From positions 1-17,681 of the forward strand of contig DCTO01000068.1 in assembly GCA_002329285.1 (NCBI GenBank): 17,681 nucleotides of DNA. Reading direction: 5' to 3'. The DNA is from Ruminococcaceae bacterium UBA1438 (GTDB lineage: Bacteria > Bacillota > Clostridia > Oscillospirales > Acutalibacteraceae). The notes under the pieces were generated by a model. That model did not search any database. It saw only the letters and a program-made list of their open reading frames with translations, and was not told the origin of the DNA. The translations under genes were made by a program, and so were the position numbers. Within the stretch, counting starts at the first letter, position 1, and each line of letters starts with the position of its first letter. Positions 15,286-17,681 of this stretch are shown one piece after another.

Positions 15286-15534
15286 TTAGCTGTTAAGATA
15301 AGACTTCACCATTTCTGCCAAAAGCTCATCTCTGTCAACCCTGCGGATAAGGCTTCTTGCGTTTTTGTGGGTTGTGATATAAGTCGGATCTTCAGAAAGA
15401 ATATAGCCAACAATCTGATTGATGGGGTTGTAACCCTTTTCCTTTAAAGCATCGAAAACCTGGGTGAGAGTGTCTCTCATAACGTCCTCTTTGTTATCGC
15501 CAAGCTTAAAGGTCATCGTCTTATTGATATCCAT
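15286..15534 (-). CDS. ireB: IreB family regulatory phosphoprotein (UPF0297)
   Basis: IreB is a small protein phosphorylated by the PASTA kinase IreK in Enterococcus faecalis, where it modulates cell-wall antibiotic tolerance; B. subtilis has the homologue YrzL. The 82-residue product has the family signature [20 protein letters not shown] at 32-51, then [11 protein letters not shown] (55-65) and [13 protein letters not shown] (68-80). Thr6 and Thr8 lie where the phosphorylated N-terminal threonines of E. faecalis IreB are found. I chose the ATG at 15534, with AGGAGG at 15550-15555 fourteen bases away. A GTG at 15549 abuts that site with no spacing and is unlikely. The usual neighbours alaS, ruvX and yrzB are absent; pheT is upstream. 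Confidence 0.93.
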   Translation of the reverse strand: MDINKTMTFKLGDNKEDVMRDTLTQVFDALKEKGYNPINQIVGYILSEDPTYITTHKNARSLIRRVDRDELLAEMVKSYLNS

Positions 15535-15574
15535 AACAGTAAAGTCCACCTCCTAAAAACATTCTCATTTATTT

Positions 15575-15603
15575 ATTATATACTAAATCAGAAATAATTA
15601 CAA
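15575..15603 (-). promoter_or_regulatory. Promoter of ireB and the small downstream gene
   Basis: On the reverse strand, TTGTAA (15598-15603) and TATAAT (15575-15580) are separated by 17 bases. The -35 box is eight bases from the pheT stop, and no terminator hairpin lies between pheT and ireB. So ireB may be made both from this promoter and by readthrough from pheT. Confidence 0.72.
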
Positions 15604-15610
15604 TAGTTTT

Positions 15611-17681
15611 TTATGAACGCAGATTAATGCCCATCTTGTTAAGGGCTTTAACCGCTCTCTTCATTGCGGCATCAGCCTCATCGTCTGTGAGAGTGCGCTC
15701 CGGGCTTCTCATCCTGATGTTAAAGGCAACGCTCTTTTTGCCGCTCTCAATCTGTGAGCCTTCATATACGTCAAAGAGCGAAACCTTTTCAAGCGTTTTG
15801 CCAACAGCCTCGCTTATTGCCCTCTGAAGCTTAAGCACGGGGATTTCCTTGTCACAAACAAATGCCAAATCCCTTGCAGTTGCGGGATATTTTGGCAATG
15901 GCTTGTGTGTGCGTGTGCCAAGGCGGTTGTCATAAGCAGTGTTAACGTCAAGCTCTGCAACAAAAACCTTAACGCCGATTCCGTAAGCCTCTGCAACCTT
16001 CGGGTGAATTTCGCCGATGGTTGCAAGCAGCTTGCCTTCAATGGTCAGCCTTGCGGTTCTGCCGGGGTGGAAGGTTGGATTGTCGCAAACGGGCTCAATG
16101 TCGTATTCCGCAACGTTAAGGCAGTCAAGCAGCTTTTCAACGATTCCCTTGAGGGAATAGAAATCCGCGCCGTTACCGTAAATTCCGATCGCCGCCTTCT
16201 GGCTTTCAATCGGCAGCTTGCCCTTTTCCGTCGGCTGATAAACCGTGCCGATTTCATAAAGGCTTGCATGGTCGTTTTTATGATTATAGTTATGAGCAAG
16301 CACGCCCAGCATGGAGGGCAGAATGGTCGTTCTCATAACGCTTGTATCCTCGCCGAGGGGATTGCTGATAACAACGGAATTGCGCAGCTCATCGTCAGCA
16401 GCAAGGCCGATTTTGTCATAAGCCTTGGGGCTGATAAAGCTGAAAGTTGAGATTTCAGTGCAGCCGCAGGAAATCAGCGTGTCGTTAATGCTTCTGATAA
16501 ATTTCTGGCTGTCGGTCAGCTCGCCAACTGCAACACCGCTTAAAATCCTGTTCGGAATGTTGTGATAACCAAAGAAGCGCGCAACCTCCTCTGAGATATC
16601 CGCAATGTGCTCAATGTCATTTCTGAATGACGGCGCAATGATATTGCCCTCGTCATCAAAGGTGAATTCAATCTTTTCAAGAATTTCCTTCTGCTCCTTC
16701 TCGCTGAGGTCAATGCCGATGAAGTCATTAATCCATTTGTAATCAAACTTAACCTTAACAGGCGCCTTCGGGGTAACGTAATTATCAACAATGCCGTTGA
16801 CAACATCGCCCGCATCAAGCTCCTGAACAAGCTGTAATGCTCTTTTCAGCGCGTTAAGCGTTGCGCTCGGGTCAAGCTCCTTTTCGTATCTGCTTGAGGC
16901 CTCTGTTCTCATGCCAAGCGCCTTTGCCGTTCTGCGAACGGAAATTCCGTTAAAGCATGCGGATTCAAAAACGATTGTGGTGGTGTCCTCCATAATGCCG
17001 CTGTATTCGCCGCCCATAACGCCTGCAACGGCAACGGGCTTTTCAGCATCGGCAATAACCAGCATTTCGGGATTAAGCTCGCGCTCGATGCCGTCAAGCG
17101 TGGTGATGGTTTCGCCCTCCTTTGCATTGCGCACGTTAACGGTGTTTCCTTTAAGGAAGCGCAGGTCAAATGCGTGCATCGGCTGGCCGTATTCAAGCAT
17201 AACGTAGTTTGTGATGTCAACAATATTGCTTATTGGGCGAACTCCGCTTGCCCTCAGCCTTTCGCGAAGCCAGCGCGGGCTCTCTTTAACACGGACGTTT
17301 TCAACAACCGCGCCTGAATAGCGATAGCATTTTTCAGGCTCGTCAATATTAACGGTGAGCAGGGAATCAACGTCGCCGTGCCCCTCTTTAACAGTTGGCT
17401 CCGGGAAATTGAAATCGCGCTTAAAGGTTGCAGCAGCCTCTCTTGCAAGGCCGGAAACGGACATGCAGTCGCAACGGTTTGATGTGATTTCAAATTCAAC
17501 GCAGGTGTCGTCATAGCCGATTGCCTTGTGAATATCGGTGCCAAGCGTTTTGTCGCAATCATCGCCAAGCACGAATATCCCGTCCATCGCCGCATAGGGG
17601 AAATCATTCTGAGTCAGCCCAAGCTCATCAAGCGAGCAAAGCATACCGTTTGATTCAACTCCGCGCAGCTTGCCCTTTTTG
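15611..17681 (-). CDS. pheT: Phenylalanyl-tRNA synthetase beta subunit, 5' end outside the window
   Basis: It forms the alpha2-beta2 enzyme that charges tRNA-Phe. The frame stays open to the right edge: codons upstream of the internal ATG at 17644 read KKGKLRGVESNG and then MLCSLDELGL, the end of the N-terminal tRNA-binding domain. So the gene is cut by the window and the 17644 ATG is not the start. About 689 residues are present; the family has about 790-800, so roughly 100 are missing. Visible parts are EITSNRCDCMSVSGLAREAA, the B3/4 editing region with VAGVMGGEYSGI and AKALGMRTEASSRYEKELDP, the B5 domain, the catalytic-like core, and the C-terminal FDX-ACB domain starting near LPKYPATARDLAFV. 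pheS is expected just beyond the right edge. Confidence 0.97.
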   Translation of the reverse strand, partial: KKGKLRGVESNGMLCSLDELGLTQNDFPYAAMDGIFVLGDDCDKTLGTDIHKAIGYDDTCVEFEITSNRCDCMSVSGLAREAAATFKRDFNFPEPTVKEGHGDVDSLLTVNIDEPEKCYRYSGAVVENVRVKESPRWLRERLRASGVRPISNIVDITNYVMLEYGQPMHAFDLRFLKGNTVNVRNAKEGETITTLDGIERELNPEMLVIADAEKPVAVAGVMGGEYSGIMEDTTTIVFESACFNGISVRRTAKALGMRTEASSRYEKELDPSATLNALKRALQLVQELDAGDVVNGIVDNYVTPKAPVKVKFDYKWINDFIGIDLSEKEQKEILEKIEFTFDDEGNIIAPSFRNDIEHIADISEEVARFFGYHNIPNRILSGVAVGELTDSQKFIRSINDTLISCGCTEISTFSFISPKAYDKIGLAADDELRNSVVISNPLGEDTSVMRTTILPSMLGVLAHNYNHKNDHASLYEIGTVYQPTEKGKLPIESQKAAIGIYGNGADFYSLKGIVEKLLDCLNVAEYDIEPVCDNPTFHPGRTARLTIEGKLLATIGEIHPKVAEAYGIGVKVFVAELDVNTAYDNRLGTRTHKPLPKYPATARDLAFVCDKEIPVLKLQRAISEAVGKTLEKVSLFDVYEGSQIESGKKSVAFNIRMRSPERTLTDDEADAAMKRAVKALNKMGINLRS

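Noticed and set aside
15905..16450. 181-codon open frame on the + strand opposite pheT
   Set aside because: It is antisense to a well-conserved part of pheT, has no ribosome binding site or recognisable domain, and is a by-product of pheT codon bias.

Overview
The window looks like a chromosomal segment of a low-to-mid GC Firmicute of class Clostridia, probably near the Ruminococcaceae/Oscillospirales. The evidence is the secY-adk-map-infA-rpmJ-rpsM-rpsK-rpsD-rpoA-rplQ order, strong AGGAGG ribosome binding sites, an IreB-family protein, and a YknX/YknZ-type exporter pair. No tRNA, rRNA, CRISPR array, IS element or phage gene was seen. Coding density is high and no stretch over 300 bases lacks a gene. 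The taxon is inferred from gene content and style, not from a search.

Region 1 (1-4780, + strand) is the end of the spc operon run into the alpha operon: the secY tail, adk, map, infA, rpmJ, rpsM, rpsK, rpsD, rpoA and rplQ, closed by a strong intrinsic terminator. It supplies translation initiation, ribosomal proteins, N-terminal methionine removal, adenylate balance and the RNA polymerase alpha subunit.

Region 2 (4849-9201, + strand) is a purine biosynthesis operon with its own sigma-A-type promoter: purE, purM, purN, purO and purD. PurD makes GAR, PurN formylates it, PurM closes the first ring to AIR, PurE carboxylates N5-CAIR to CAIR, and a PurO-type (archaeal-type) IMP cyclohydrolase closes the final ring. 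PurF, PurL, PurK, PurC, PurB and AICAR formyltransferase must be encoded elsewhere.

Region 3 (9239-12324, + strand) is a membrane fusion protein plus a MacB/YknZ-type ABC permease, with no ATPase gene beside them. Their promoter overlaps one arm of a perfect 16-bp inverted repeat followed by a T-run. That layout could stop purD readthrough while letting locally started transcripts through, or could be an operator.

Region 4 (12294-14911) holds an OFA-type major facilitator transporter on the - strand. It is divergent from a + strand APH-fold sugar-kinase-like protein resembling N-acetylhexosamine 1-kinase. Both have recognisable promoters in the 200-bp divergent gap.

Region 5 (14933-17681, - strand) holds pheT, whose 5' end runs off the right edge, then ireB with its own promoter, then a small unrecognised protein with a TTG start, ending in a terminator that faces the kinase terminator. 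The window is mostly core housekeeping. The parts worth a second look are the promoter inside the inverted repeat, the ATPase-less exporter pair with its enlarged adaptor, bacterial PurO, and the small gene behind ireB.
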